A stretch of DNA of 64,000 nucleotides from Synaphobranchus kaupii (lineage: Eukaryota; Chordata; Actinopteri; Anguilliformes; Synaphobranchidae). The notes beneath the pieces are model-generated. The model saw only the letters and a program-made list of their open reading frames with translations. It ran no database searches and had not been told where the DNA came from. The translations under genes and the position numbers were made by a program. Every line of letters begins with the position of its first letter. Positions within the stretch are counted from its first letter, which is position 1. The DNA lies in contig CM056380.1 of the NCBI GenBank assembly GCA_029718625.1, positions 13,356,931 to 13,420,930 on the forward strand, written 5' to 3'. Of the stretch, positions 35,110-46,201 are shown piece by piece.

Positions 35110-36449
35110 CTGGGTAGAGGAGACATGGGCATAAAGAGCAGGCTGTGAACAAACCTAATCAGCCACTCAACACACCTGTTTCTACTGCACCTGTCATATT
35201 AATCAGTCACAACACACCTGTTTCTACTGCACCTGTCATAGTAATCAGTCACAACACACCTGTTTCTACTGCACCTGTCATAGTAATCAGTCACTCAACA
35301 CACCTGTTTCTACTGCACCTGTCATAGTAATCAGTCACTCAACACACCTGTTTCTACTGCACCTGTCATAGTAATCAGTCACTCAACACACCTGTTTCTA
35401 CTGCACCTGTCATAGTAATCAGTCACTCAACACACCTGTTTCTACTGCACCTGTCATAGTAATCAGTCACTCAACACACCTGTTTCTACTGCACCTGTCA
35501 TAGTAATCAGTCACTCAACACACCTGTTTCTACTGCACCTGTCATAGTAATCAGTCACTCAACACACCTGTTTCTACTGCACCTGTCATAGTAATCAGTC
35601 ACTCAACACACCTGTTTCTACTGCACCTGTCATAGTAATCAGTCACTCAACACACCTGTTTCTACTGCACCTGTCATAGTAATCAGTCACTCAACACACC
35701 TGTTTCTACTGCACCTGTCATAGTAATCAGTCACTCAACACACCTGTTTCTACTGCACCTGTCATAGTAATCAGTCACTCAACACACCTGTTTCTACTGC
35801 ACCTGTCATAGTAATCAGTCACAACACACCTGTTTCTACTGCACCTGTCATAGTAATCAGTCACTCAACACACCTGTTTCTACTGCACCTGTCATAGTAA
35901 TCAGTCACTCAACACACCTGTTTCTACTGCACCTGTCATAGTAATCAGTCACTCAACACACCTGTTTCTACTGCACCTGTCATAGTAATCAGTCACTCAA
36001 CACACCTGTTCCCCACTGCTGCTTTCATAGAAATCTCACACTGAACACACAAAAGCACATTCAAGTTTAGGTAATTGCAGAATGGGTTAATTATATCAGA
36101 ACAGCAGAAGCTGCTTGAGAGCATATCGCATGTAACAAATCCAAAAAGGTGGGGGTAGGGGTGTGGTGTGTGTGTGTGTGTGTGTTTGTGTGTGCGGGGG
36201 GGGGGGGGTTGGATGTGGGCCGTGCTCACCTTCAGTCCCATACGCTTGCTTGCGTGTGTGTGTGTGTGTGTGGTGGATGTGGGGTTGCTCACCTTCAGTC
36301 CCATACGCTTGCTTGCGTGTGTGTGTGTGTGTGGTGGATGTGGGGTTGCTCACCTTCAGTCCCATACGCTTGCTTGCGTGTGTGTGTGTGTGTGTGTGTG
36401 TGTGGTGGATGTGGGGTTGCTCACCTTCAGTCCCATACGCTTGCTTGCG

Positions 36450-36483
<34 letters not shown>

Positions 36484-36523
36484 GTGGATGTTGGGTTGCT
36501 CACCTTCAGTCCCATACGCTTGC

Positions 36524-36567
<44 letters not shown>

Positions 36568-39500
36568 TGGATGTGGGGTTGCTCACCTTCAGTCCCATAC
36601 GCTTGCTTGCGTGTGTGCGTGTGTGTGTGGTGTGCGCGGTGGATGTTGGGTTGCTCACCTTCAGCCCCATGTGCTTGCTTGTGTGCGTGTGTGTGGTGGA
36701 TGTTGGGTTGCTCACCTTCAGTCCCATACGCTTGCTTGTGTGTGTGTGTGTGTGTGTGGTGGATGTGGGGTTGCTCACCTTCAGTCCCATACGCTTGCTT
36801 GCGTGTGTGCGTGTGTGTGTGCGCGGTGGATGTTGGGTTGCTCACCTTCAGCCCCATGTGCTTGCTTGTGTGCGTGTGTGTGGTGGATGTTGGGTTGCTC
36901 ACCTTCAGTCCCATACGCTTGCGTTGGTCGTGTTCCGGCTCGGCTGCCCAGCGCAGGAAGGTACAGACATCCTTGGCAACCTGGCTCATGGTGGCCGGAG
37001 TCCCTGCAGCGGGAAACGGCACAATGTAATCTCACAACCCCAAGACCTGTTTGCAATTTACCTGGATAACATTTTAAAGGTCTCATCTTAACTGGTGGAT
37101 GGATGAAGGAAGGACCAAGTGTGAGTCTATGAGGGCTGAATTTGGCCCCAGCTCAAGGGCCCACTGCACACTTACGACTGAGGAGCTCAACCCCCCCGCC
37201 ACACAAGCTCACCATCGTCGAACTCCAGGATCTCGTTGTAGATGGGAGGGGCCATGCCGATGGCCTGTCCGGGGAAGTAAGGGTTATAATAGAGCCCCTC
37301 CCTGACCAAAACTCCCCCGGGGGGCTCACAGTACCCCGTCAACAAGGAGAAGACGTAGTCCTCTCCCCCGTGCCTGTAGGGAGCCAATCAGAACTAATAA
37401 CACCTCCTTTATTATTAAAGCACTTTTCATACATTTCATTGACTTTTCATACAAAGCACTTTCCGAATAAATAATCAAAGCAACAATGAGACGTATGGAA
37501 AATGAATGATAAAAACGCTTAAACTGACTATTTAGCGAGTGCAGTACCTGGCATTGACGATGTAGCTGAGGTCAGGGGGGCAGGGCTCCGTTGTTGGCCG
37601 CGCGGGCGGCCTCACCGTTGGCGTACGGTTTGGGGAAGTAATCCGAGAGCTTTCCTGGGCGGGGTGAACATCTCTCCAGTGTCATCCGGACCGTCCACAA
37701 CCTCAATCTGAAAGGAGCATAGCACAGAGACTGAACAAACATCTCACACACAAACTAACTAACTAACTAACTGTGAAGCACAGAGACTGAACAGCAATCT
37801 CCCACACAAACTAACTGTAATTGAGCAGCACAGAGACTGAACAACAATCTCCCATCCAAACTAACTGCAACTCTGCAGCACAGAAACTGAACAACAATCT
37901 CCCACACAAAACTAACTGCAACTCTGCAGCACAGAAACTGAACAGCAATCTCCCACACAAACTAACTGTAATTGAGCAGCACAGAGACTGAACAACAATC
38001 TCCCGCACAAACTAACTAACACTGCAGCACAGAGACTGAACAACAATCTCCCACACAAACTAACTAACTCTGCAGCACAGAGACTGAACAACGATCTCCC
38101 GCACAAACTGACTAACTCTGCAGCACAGAGACTGAACAACAATCTCCCACACAAACTAACTAACTCTGCAGCACAGAGACTGAACAACAATCTCCCACAC
38201 AAACTAACTAACTCTGCAGCACAGAGAACTGAACAACAATCTCCCACACAAACTGACTAACTCTGCAGCACAGAGACTGAACAACAATCTCCCACACAAA
38301 CTAACTAACTCTGCAGCACAGAGACTGAACAACAATCTCCCACACAAACTAACTAACTCTGCAGCACAGAGACTGAACAACAATCTCCCACACAAACTAA
38401 TTGTAACTCTGCAACACAAAGGACTGAACAACGATCTCCCGCACAAACTGAGCAACACACACGCTAACTGTAACTGTGCAGCACAGAGACTGAACAACAA
38501 TCTCCCACACACGCTAACTGTAACTGTGCAGCACAGAGACTGAACAACAATCTCACACACACGCTAACTGTAACTGTGCAGCACAGAGACTGAACAACAA
38601 TCTCCCACACAAACGAAATGTAACAAACCCTTACCCTAAATCTTCCATGCAAATCCCCTGCATCTAATGTCTCAGACTGCTGGTTGGCCCAGACCAGCCA
38701 GCTCAACTCAGTCTGACCTGGCCTGGCCCAGCCCAGCACAGCCCAGCTCAGCTCAACTCAGTCTGACCCAGCCCAGCCCAGGACCTGCATTGATTTATGG
38801 TTTGTACACTTGTATAATTTTCATTAAAATTCCAAATATGCATCTCTCTAAAAGGTGAAATGAATCAGAATTTCTATGAAATTCTATGTAAATTGTATTA
38901 TTCACAGTTCAGCTATACTGTAAAGTCTAAACAACAAGTAGTAGAAGGGAATGAGTTTATTTTTTTAAACCACGTTTAAAAATAACATTCTATTTGACAG
39001 ATGAAGGACTTCCTTCCTGTCTCTGTTTAATTGACTAAGTCATTCTATGTCCCCCCCTCCTGATTGGTTGAGGTGAACAGACTCCAATTGTGTCACAATC
39101 AAGAGTCACCAGAGACTGGTCCAGCGCTCACCTCTTCGGCCAAGACTTTCACTTCAGCTTCCGTGTGCGAGACTCCCACCAGGTTACGGAAGGCCAGGTA
39201 CTCCATACTGTGACAGGCAGAGCACACCTGCTTGTACACCTGATACCCTCGGCGGACGCTGCCAGGAAACAGAAGCACAGTGTGACTGTTGGGGGTTTTA
39301 CGTCTCTAACGGGGTGTGGAATTACTTTTTCTCCCACTGGCCGGAGTGGCTTGTGGATTCTAAAAATCACCAGCCATTTTCAACATTTTACCAACCACAT
39401 CACCTTTTACAATATAACACAACCTGGTTGGTTACCTACCTGCACGTGGCTGCTAGAGTAGAAATCTTACCAGCCACAATAAAAATTTGACAAGCATTTG

Positions 39501-41762
39501 GCTGGTTGTTGGTGTTAATTTCACACCCTGGTCTCTTAGCAGAGAGGATGAGTCTAGAGAGCCACTTAGTTTGTTTCTGTAGATCTTTACTTGGGCATTT
39601 GGCTGGTAAAAATGATCAATTTATAAATAGTAAGAGGTTCAAATGGTATGAGCAGTCTACATTTTGAGCGTGGCGTTTTCAGCCCGACATATCAGCTATA
39701 ACCTTAGCATCAGGCCAATATCAATAAGTTTCTTTCAAGCCATTATCTGCCAATACTGATACAACCCCGATATTATATTCCATCCTCAGATTAAAACCAA
39801 GAGTAGACTATTTAAACAAATCTATATACTGCAAGCATATGATGCCAATCGAAGTATTCAAATTATTCTGTGTGTTACATCACTACAAAACTTAGGGACA
39901 CTTCAGAGTTCAGAACCACCTCCATTCCTGATAGCAATCATATGCGGGCCGTTCTAATGATGCTGCGTGCGTCGCTACGGGAAACGGCAGGCGTAAAATG
40001 GAGGGTGTGGGTACCTGGCGTGGTCCAGAGACGACAGCATGCCGCCGTGACTCCATGGATACGAGGGGGGGTGGAGCTCCAGGTCAGAGGCTTTTACAGA
40101 CTGCTGCAGCGCCAGGGCAAGACCAGCGCCCCCTGCTGTTAGCACTCCCAGAGTGGACAAGGCCACCTTCTTTCCCCGAGACAGACTGGAAAATGACATA
40201 TTGGCCTGTGGAAGATGGAGACACCAGGGCATGAAATCAACCTTTTCACCCACTGGCCAGAGTGGCTTGTGGATTCTAAAATTCGCCAGCCATTTTCAAC
40301 AGTTTACCAGCCACATTACCATTAACAATATAACACAACCTGGTTGGTTACCAGCCAAAGTGGCTGCTAGAGTAAAACTTTTACCAGCCACAATCAAAAT
40401 GATAACAGAATTTGGCTGGTGGCTGGTGTTAATTTCACACCCCGAGAGACACCACATGAGTTAACTCACCAACAGGGTTTACTGTAATATTGAAAACAGC
40501 ATAGAAATATAACAATATTTATTGTTATAAATATATATATAACAATATATTTAACAACTGAAAATAGTATAAATGGAAAGAATTGATCTTTCGCTGACAT
40601 ATTCTTGAAGGTGGGCAGCAGTCGGAAGAACCATACAAATGAACTTGCATGGTGCCAATTTTACTGAACATAGTATTAGTGACCTTCCGCATATCGTAAG
40701 GGGGCGCAAACTGTTTTGGTCTGTGAATCAAAACTCAACTGTCCTGTATATTCCAAATATATACCCTACTTGAGTCAAGCATCTTGAAATGGTATTGCTT
40801 TGGTATAATGTTACATAGTTCAGATAATACTCCTTGGCAATAACCCAATGTTAGTGACATGAACCGTTGCACAACGATTGTGAAGTCAACTGCTGGGGTA
40901 ATCAGGATTAATTTAAAATATCAGTGTTATGCACCTATTTTCTCAGGTCATTGATCCATCAGCAATCATCAACTGTGGTCATTGTCAAACTCGCTTGTTC
41001 ATCCAGCGCTATCCCACCATGTATGGGTTAAACTCCACCTCAGCATTGGCTGAAGCTTGAAAGCTATCGTTACAACAGTGTATACACTGATAGCCAGCTA
41101 AAACACTTCATAATCAACAAAAGACGTGCAGTTAACGTTGCATCTGCATTCATAGACGTTATGGTAACGCACATTTTGATAATCAGAATATAATTTCAAC
41201 ATAGTGCTAGCTAGCACGACCAGCAAACGAGCAAGATAGAAAATATACTTTATTTTAAATAGCCTAACGTTAACTGTTAGGTGATCTATGTTACGGTAGC
41301 TAACGATAGCGTGGAAGACTGCACATTTTCATACCGTCAATCAAGACAACAGTTACCAGCTAGCTATGTAGCCTCCTACCACAATTGTAGCCACTAGGTT
41401 ATCATACACATTATAGCTAACGTTAGTACTCTGATGTCTTTTTCCTTCGTTTTTATAACTGCCAACATGACACATCATAACCGATTACTAACTATCTACC
41501 GTTAATTAGCAAGTACTAGCTAAGAAGGTCGGAGTAATTGGAGGGATCCTCAAATGACCTTGCCCCGCCACTATTCTGACAGAGAACACATATCGTTCAG
41601 TCATTTGTCCTGTCGGATTACAAAATCAGACACTTCCTCGCATTCAAGACAACCATATCACCGAGGTCTACACAATATTACCCGGGAAGTATGGACTGAT
41701 TTCGGCGCGGCCAGGAGAGTCCTCCCGGTACCGGTCGACACCACCGCTCGCAGGGCCGCCAT
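35005..41762 (-). CDS. cyc1: CYC1, cytochrome c1 (whole gene, 7 exons; exon 4 carries two +1 indels)
   Basis: Exons in transcript order: 41762-41682, 40205-40015, 39258-39132, 37707-37548, 37373-37213, 37003-36903, 35109-35005. With the two surplus bases in exon 4 discounted, the phases sum to 308 codons, so 307 aa. Cytochrome c1 is the haem c subunit of complex III (bc1) in the mitochondrial inner membrane and passes electrons from the Rieske protein to cytochrome c. The presequence has a hydrophobic sorting segment ([20 protein letters not shown], about residues 41-60). The mature start is near [17 protein letters not shown]. Haem attachment is CSACH (about 103-107), and the axial Met lies in [13 protein letters not shown]-terminal membrane anchor ([15 protein letters not shown]) is followed by [19 protein letters not shown]. 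Introns 3 and 6 are mostly minisatellite. Confidence 0.96.
35161..36015. repeat. Array F: 44-bp minisatellite in CYC1 intron 6, about 19 copies
   Basis: Unit ACTCAACACACCTGTTTCTA then CTGCACCTGTCATAGTAATC plus AGTC. Units are nearly identical, which suggests recent expansion. It starts about 52 bp from the exon 7 acceptor. Confidence 0.97.
36165..36902. repeat. Array G: ~55-85-bp repeat of the CYC1 exon 6 donor, ten extra copies
   Basis: On the minus strand each unit carries AAGCGTATGGGACTGAAG|GTGAGC, the end of exon 6 (KRMGLK) and its donor, followed by AACCCAACATCC and a (CA)n tract of variable length. Two units have CACATGGGGCTGAAG instead. Ten copies follow the genuine donor at 36903. 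(CA)n length changes cause the irregular period. Confidence 0.96.
36903..37003 (-). CDS. cyc1: CYC1 exon 6
   Basis: Encodes (G)[20 protein letters not shown] and [13 protein letters not shown]. Acceptor cgctgcag, donor AAG|gtgagc. The last 18 or so exon bases and this donor are repeated ten more times downstream in intron 6. The first copy in transcription order is taken as the genuine one because only it continues from EPEHDQR. Confidence 0.95.
37213..37373 (-). CDS. cyc1: CYC1 exon 5 (axial Met ligand)
   Basis: Encodes (R)[40 protein letters not shown] and [13 protein letters not shown] plus one base. The Met in AIGMAPP is the sixth haem ligand. Acceptor ccctacag, donor G|gtgagc. Confidence 0.96.
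37548..37707 (-). CDS. cyc1: CYC1 exon 4 (two +1 homopolymer indels)
   Basis: Encodes [15 protein letters not shown], then loses frame. The expected Arg-Pro-Gly-Lys stretch has four C where three are needed (ACCCCGCC, about 37663-37670). Later the Leu-Pro-Pro-Asp stretch has six C where five are needed (about 37585-37590), creating a TGA. Between and after them the expected residues return in shifted frames ([20 protein letters not shown], then DLSYIVNAR). The exon is 160 nt, while the phases around it demand 158. Assembly error is likeliest; a true null allele is possible but CYC1 is essential. Confidence 0.9.
37720..38615. repeat. Array H: ~45-48-bp minisatellite in CYC1 intron 3, about 19 copies
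   Basis: Plus-strand unit GCAGCACAGAGACTGAACAA then CAATCTCCCACACAAACTAA. On the transcribed strand this is TTGTTCAGTCTCTGTGCTGC followed by AG, nearly the same as the sequence just upstream of the exon 4 acceptor (TTCAGTCTCTGTGCTATGCT then CCTTTCAG). Confidence 0.95.
38695..38785. repeat. Short CAGCCCAG-rich tandem tract
   Basis: Imperfect repeats of GCCCAGCCCAGC and CAGCTCAACTCAGTCTGACC in CYC1 intron 3. Confidence 0.7.
39132..39258 (-). CDS. cyc1: CYC1 exon 3 (haem-binding CxxCH)
   Basis: Encodes (S)[20 protein letters not shown], then [15 protein letters not shown] and VKVLAEE. Cys103 and Cys106 bind haem covalently and His107 is an axial ligand. Acceptor cctggcag, donor gtgagc, phase 0. 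Confidence 0.97.
39310..39530. mobile_element. hAT MITE, copy 1 (CYC1 intron 2)
   Basis: Ends CGGGGTGTGGAATTAC and GTTAATTTCACACCCTG; 8-bp flanks GTCTCTAA and GTCTCTTA differ at one base. About 221 bp, noncoding. Confidence 0.75.
40015..40205 (-). CDS. cyc1: CYC1 exon 2
   Basis: Encodes [20 protein letters not shown] through [20 protein letters not shown] and LDHA. Acceptor ttccacag, donor AG|gtaccc. Confidence 0.96.
40225..40444. mobile_element. hAT MITE, copy 2 (CYC1 intron 1)
   Basis: Same family and orientation as 39310-39530 (shared GAGTGGCTTGTGGATTCTAA). The 8-bp flanks are GGAGACAC and AGAGACAC. It lies 19 bp upstream of the exon 2 acceptor. Confidence 0.75.
41682..41762 (-). CDS. 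cyc1: CYC1 exon 1 (start codon)
   Basis: Encodes [20 protein letters not shown] then KSVHTSR, an Arg/Ser-rich mitochondrial presequence. The ATG sits in AAGATGGCGGC. Donor CGG|gtaata, phase 0. Confidence 0.9.
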
Positions 41763-41792
41763 CTTGTTCTCTAATGGAGCGAGGACTTCCGC
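41755..41792 (-). promoter_or_regulatory. cyc1: CYC1 core promoter motifs: YY1-like and ETS-like sites
   Basis: On the minus strand, AAGATGGCGGC (41755-41765) overlaps the start codon and matches the classic YY1 element. GCGGAAGT (41785-41792) matches an ETS/GABP (NRF-2) site. Both are common at nuclear genes for respiratory-chain proteins. Seen as motifs only. Confidence 0.5.
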
Positions 41793-41799
41793 CGTTCAG

Positions 41800-44060
41800 G
41801 TCGCGCCCTGCCCATTGCCCTGATAAATTATTCAAACCCGTCTTTATTTTTCATTCTTAAATTCGAAAACGTTGTAAAAATGGTTTACAATATATATCGT
41901 ATGCCAATTAACGAGATTTTCTCCCTATTAGGTTAGGTTCCTAGAAATGTTTCCTGTTCGACATTAAGTAATAGATTATTTCGAGATCGCCACCCAGTGG
42001 TTGGAGGACTTCATGCCATGGATAAATTATCCGAAACAAGGAACAGACGGAACGGTTCAGGGTTGCCAGACTGGTTTTAAAAGGAGGTATGGGGGGAATA
42101 GTGAGACAATTGTATGGGACTCAACTGAAAATGGGGGATTTTCAGAATTTTTTTTTTTGGGGGGGGAATAATTAATTCAGGCATCTGGCAACAATGGAAA
42201 GGTTACGCGTCACAGACAGAATGAGTTTATCACTATATGGTTTATCAGTGATGCACTGCCTGTGCAAATTCTTCCACACTACTCTTAATGCCGTTCCCGC
42301 ATTTCCGACAACGACCGTCTTATTTATATTCATATCACAGAAATATTGGTTTTACATCCGGTGTTTGCAGGAGCTTCGAAGAGGAACTTTAATGAAGTTA
42401 ATCGTATTTGCAGATCGACGTGCAAGGCACAACCGGTAAGTTGGAGAAGTGGTTTAAAAATGTGCGCCGTAAGTAAAAAAATAAATAAATATGATGCACT
42501 ATGTTGCCCACAGGTTGTTAGTTAATGTAGACACACGTGCATAGCTGACGTTACCGTCGTGGTCTTTAACTAACGGTGGGCACACCACCCAAAAGATTAT
42601 TGTCTTCATTGTGTGACTTGTGTTTAGTAATGTATGCCTATATATCAACAAAAAAAAACTTTTAATCGTGCAAAAATGCCAAGTTACTCACGCATAAAAA
42701 GCACTGTCTATAAGTCATTAAAACTTGCAAAATCTATCAAAATTGATTGATATCAAAATGAGGCAAGTTGCAACAAACAATATTGGTTGTCTTGGCTCAC
42801 ACTAAACAAGCTCTATTCTAATGCAATGCTACCCAATGTTTCCTGAATTATTTAATGTAACTTGGACCTGTGGTTTTTCATATCACAATCTGAAGAGAAT
42901 GTGGTCATTCAAATTTAGCCTCAATATAATTCAAATGTTGTAAATTTCTTTGTTTACAAAAAATGTAAATTTGACAACCTCATTAGCCAATTACGAAAAA
43001 CAATTGGTAAGAACCATAATACAAATTTAAGATCAATTCTGGTGGCTGGAAACAATGGCATCTAAAATGTTTTATTTTGTTTTCATCCAAAAGGCCTATT
43101 GAATTGAATATGCTAAGTTGTCCTCTATTACATGTAAACTATGAGCTAAAATCTGGTTAAAAAAAAATAAAAATGCGGCTTGGAAGTGTTCCTGCAAGCT
43201 GGGCTCGAAGTGTATCAAGATAAGAATTGTACATATAAGCATTACAATGTGATACAAAGGCAGTAGACTGGTAAGATCACATTTATTATTTCTGGTTCTC
43301 ATAGCATTAGTCAACCTGTGGAAACAGGGGCTTGGATTCCTGTATAGAAGCCTGACATTTTATGACTCTGACAAATTGGTGCCATTCCTCTCTCTCGCGG
43401 GCATGCTCTTTAGATAAAAATAAAACACTTTAAAAATATTTTCATCACAGATAAAAATTTTAATTTTTTTTAAAAACTTTTAAAAAAGCAGGGCAACCAC
43501 AGGTACACTCTAAGGCCATGACTGAATACGATCCCTTCACTCCTTTTAGGGCGCATATTTGAGTCAACTTCGTCAAAAAGGTTTTGAGTGGGCGACTTGT
43601 TCTCACAAATGGGGGGACTTAAAATACCAGGATGAAACCCTTATTTCCGGGGTTTTGTTGAGGGGATTCAGGAGCACACTCATCCACAGAACTGTGCACT
43701 CATCCGACAATTTCAGGAAGTAAACCGGAAGTAAAAACTACAACTTGTAGTACAAGAGCGGGACATATTTTTGTTAATTCTATCTTCATTCATAATCTGC
43801 ACTTTTTTAACCATTGTCATATGTAAACTGATTGATATTCTCAATAAAACAAAAAAAATATATATATAACAAACTACTTCCTCACTAGTTTGGGACAGAG
43901 TTTTGCGGGATTTATTTTGCACACTGCTTGCAAAGTGAGTGGACAGGGGGCAGGGGCCAGGAGCCAGGGATCATATTCAGTCACGGCCTAAGTAAGTTCA
44001 ACCCTTAAATCCAGACTGGAATGCCTGAATTGTCATCAATTGTTGAATTGCCTTGTCATC
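41800..44060. other. CYC1 upstream and intergenic region; no gene recognised
   Basis: A plus-strand open stretch (42194-42439) ends close to ACCG|gtaagt at 42436, a good donor, so a divergent transcript from the CYC1 promoter is possible. The peptide is not recognised. The rest is AT-rich. Confidence 0.4.
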
Positions 44061-44066
44061 GGCTAC

Positions 44067-44069
<3 letters not shown>

Positions 44070-44103
<34 letters not shown>

Positions 44104-44105
44104 TG
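44070..44105. repeat. (GT)n microsatellite
   Basis: About 17 GT dinucleotides; looser TGTGTGCC/TGAGCTA repeats continue at 44330-44490. Confidence 0.9.
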
Positions 44106-44514
44106 TAGGTGTGTGCTAATCATGATTATTGTGCTCTGATTGCACACCACAGTTTTATACATACCCATCCAATATACTTTGTGCTGTGCCAAAGATAAGG
44201 TATTTTATAACCTATCCATGCTCTGCAACAAAGTTCAGCCAAAAGATCGCAGAGCCTCTGCCCTCAGAAATCACATGAAATGTAAAGAAAATGTCCTTGA
44301 ATTCTATTGACATTCTCTATACTTGATGTCCAGTGTCTGGTGTAGTCATGTGTGTCCATGAGCTAGCTGTGTGTCTGTGTAATACCTGTGTGCATGTGAG
44401 CTATCTGTGTGTCTGTGCTGTGTATGTGAGCAACACTCGTGTCTGTGAGCTACCTGTGTGCCTGTGGTCTACCTGTGTGCCAGTGTTCCTCATCCGAGAG
44501 GCTACACAGCTAGT

Positions 44515-44985
44515 AAGTGCATGCCCTCTGTAAGCTCTCATCTGGACTCCTGCAAAGCCTTGCTGGCCGGCCTACCGGCCTGTGCCATCAGGCCGCTGTA
44601 ACCAGTCCAGAATACTGCTGCCCACCTGGTCTTCAACCTGCCCAAATCCACACCTGCCAATGGCCTTTTGAACACCCTTCAGTGGCTTCTGGTGGCTGCC
44701 AGCATTCAATTCAAATCACCAAGCTGTGAATAGTTCTGCCTCTTCCTATCTGCAGACAGTGGACCGTCCAATCAGACCTTTCCGTTCACATCGTTTTGCC
44801 AGCTGGCTGTAACGCCCCTTCGATCCCCCAGCAGCCTCTGCTTCCGGCCCCGACTCTCCTCTGCCTCGATTGTAGAACGACCTTCCCCAAACGGTCAGGA
44901 AGGCAGATTCGCGGGCTGTTTTCTGCAGACATCCTAAAAATCCCCAGTTGTAAACTGTCATCGCCTGCAGGTGGCAGCACAAACC
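44515..44985 (+). pseudogene. Non-LTR retrotransposon (CR1/L2/Rex-like) reverse transcriptase remnant
   Basis: Reads LSSHLDSCKALLAGLPACAI, then stops and frameshifts around VQNTAAHLVFNLPKS and LLNTLQWLLVAASIQFKS. These are the C-terminal thumb-region motifs of fish LINE reverse transcriptases (usual form: DYCNSLLAGLP, LQNAAARL, LHWLPV). A degraded 5'-truncated copy. Confidence 0.8.
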
Positions 44986-46014
44986 TAAAAGTATACAATT
45001 GCATCAGGATAAATTCCATTTTTGATTTTAAGGAGTATGTGCAAGACTTTTGTATGTCTTCCCACTTACCTATTACCTTACCTAACTAAACCAGTTTACC
45101 ATTACACCCAGCATTTTGATACATGTTTCGACATGATACCAAGCTGCTGCAGGAAATCGCATATCACGTATGCTGTGCTTTGCTGCTGAATACCATCCAA
45201 TGATAGTTTTATTTTATTTAACTTTTATTTTACCAGGAAGTTCCATTCAGTTGAGGACTCACCTTACCAGGGTATGTCAATAGTGCTTTTAAATGCTATA
45301 GTTTGCTATTCAGTTTATGTTAGATGGGAATGTGAAAATTGTATCAGTTAATGCTAATTCTGTATTATAAATCCTTGGCTTTGCAATGCATTTTTAAAAT
45401 AAGGACCCAACTGTTCGAAGAAAGGCCAATAGAATATTCTCTCCCATAGGACTGGTGTTTTTTTCTTTGGGTTGAAGAAAAACGAACCTTGTGCCTATGG
45501 GTGAGGAATCCTATCCAGTAAGGATATGAAACCTATCGAATAGAAGGCGAGAATACATAAATGTCATCGATATAAATGTGCTTTTATGGACAGAGAGAGC
45601 AGTGTTGAGGAGCAGGGGGTTATCTGCGATTGATTTAGCAGGTTTTGAAATGCGCTGTGTTTATGCAGTGAGATTTTAAATATTAATACCTGCGGCTTTT
45701 CCCTTCATTCCGCTGGGACCGTGCATCGTCCGCGTCTCCGTGGCTGCCTCGCTGAAAGACCGGGACCGGTATCCCGTAGAAACCGGAATGGACAGGACGA
45801 GCCCAGAGGCTTGGCGATGAGGGGCTCAGGCGGGCCGCAGGGCCGGCTCTTTGGGTCCCTGCAGGTCGCACAGGCAATGAGTGGATCTCTAGCCAGGATC
45901 AACCAACAGCTGCTGATCCTCTGAGTCAGGAGCACAGCTTGGGCTGATCACAAGGGTCTGATGAGGGACTTTAACCAGACATTCAGAGTCAAACATTTAA
46001 CCAAACTTTAAAAA
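44986..46014. other. Intergenic; nothing recognised
   Basis: GC-richer patch at 45710-45930 with short open frames on both strands but no recognised protein. Confidence 0.5.
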
Positions 46015-46201
46015 CAAAAAGGGCTTTTACCTGGGCACTTCAGGCCACTCCCCCCCCCCCCCCCCCCCCCCCTTCCTCAGAGTCAACGCGAGTCGAAACG
46101 TCAGTCAACCCCCCTGCAATAAACGTGCAGACCTCCAATGAGTGCTCCAGTGCTGTATTCCGGGTAGCCCGCTAGAAGTGCCCAGGTAAAAGCCCTTTTT
46201 G
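46015..46201. mobile_element. Short MITE with 27-bp inverted ends and poly-C tract
   Basis: CAAAAAGGGCTTTTACCTGG-GCACTTC at the left and its near-perfect complement at the right. A run of over 20 C lies at about 46050-46072. Family not assigned. Confidence 0.7.

Noticed and set aside
35145..35327. 60-aa ORF with [14 protein letters not shown] repeats
   Set aside because: 44-bp array F translation; the frame closes as soon as the unit shifts.
36096..37091. ORFs of about 300 aa on both strands with CVCVCV or THTHTH tracts
   Set aside because: (GT)n/(CA)n and donor-repeat translation. Only the CYC1 exon 6 segment at 36903-37003 is coding.
36903..37707. CYC1 as a pseudogene because of its frameshifts
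   Set aside because: All seven exons, splice sites, haem ligands and the membrane anchor are intact. The only damage is two single-base changes in C homopolymers, better explained by sequencing error.
37767..38739. Minus ORFs with [16 protein letters not shown] repeats resembling a membrane protein
   Set aside because: Array H read in frame inside CYC1 intron 3.
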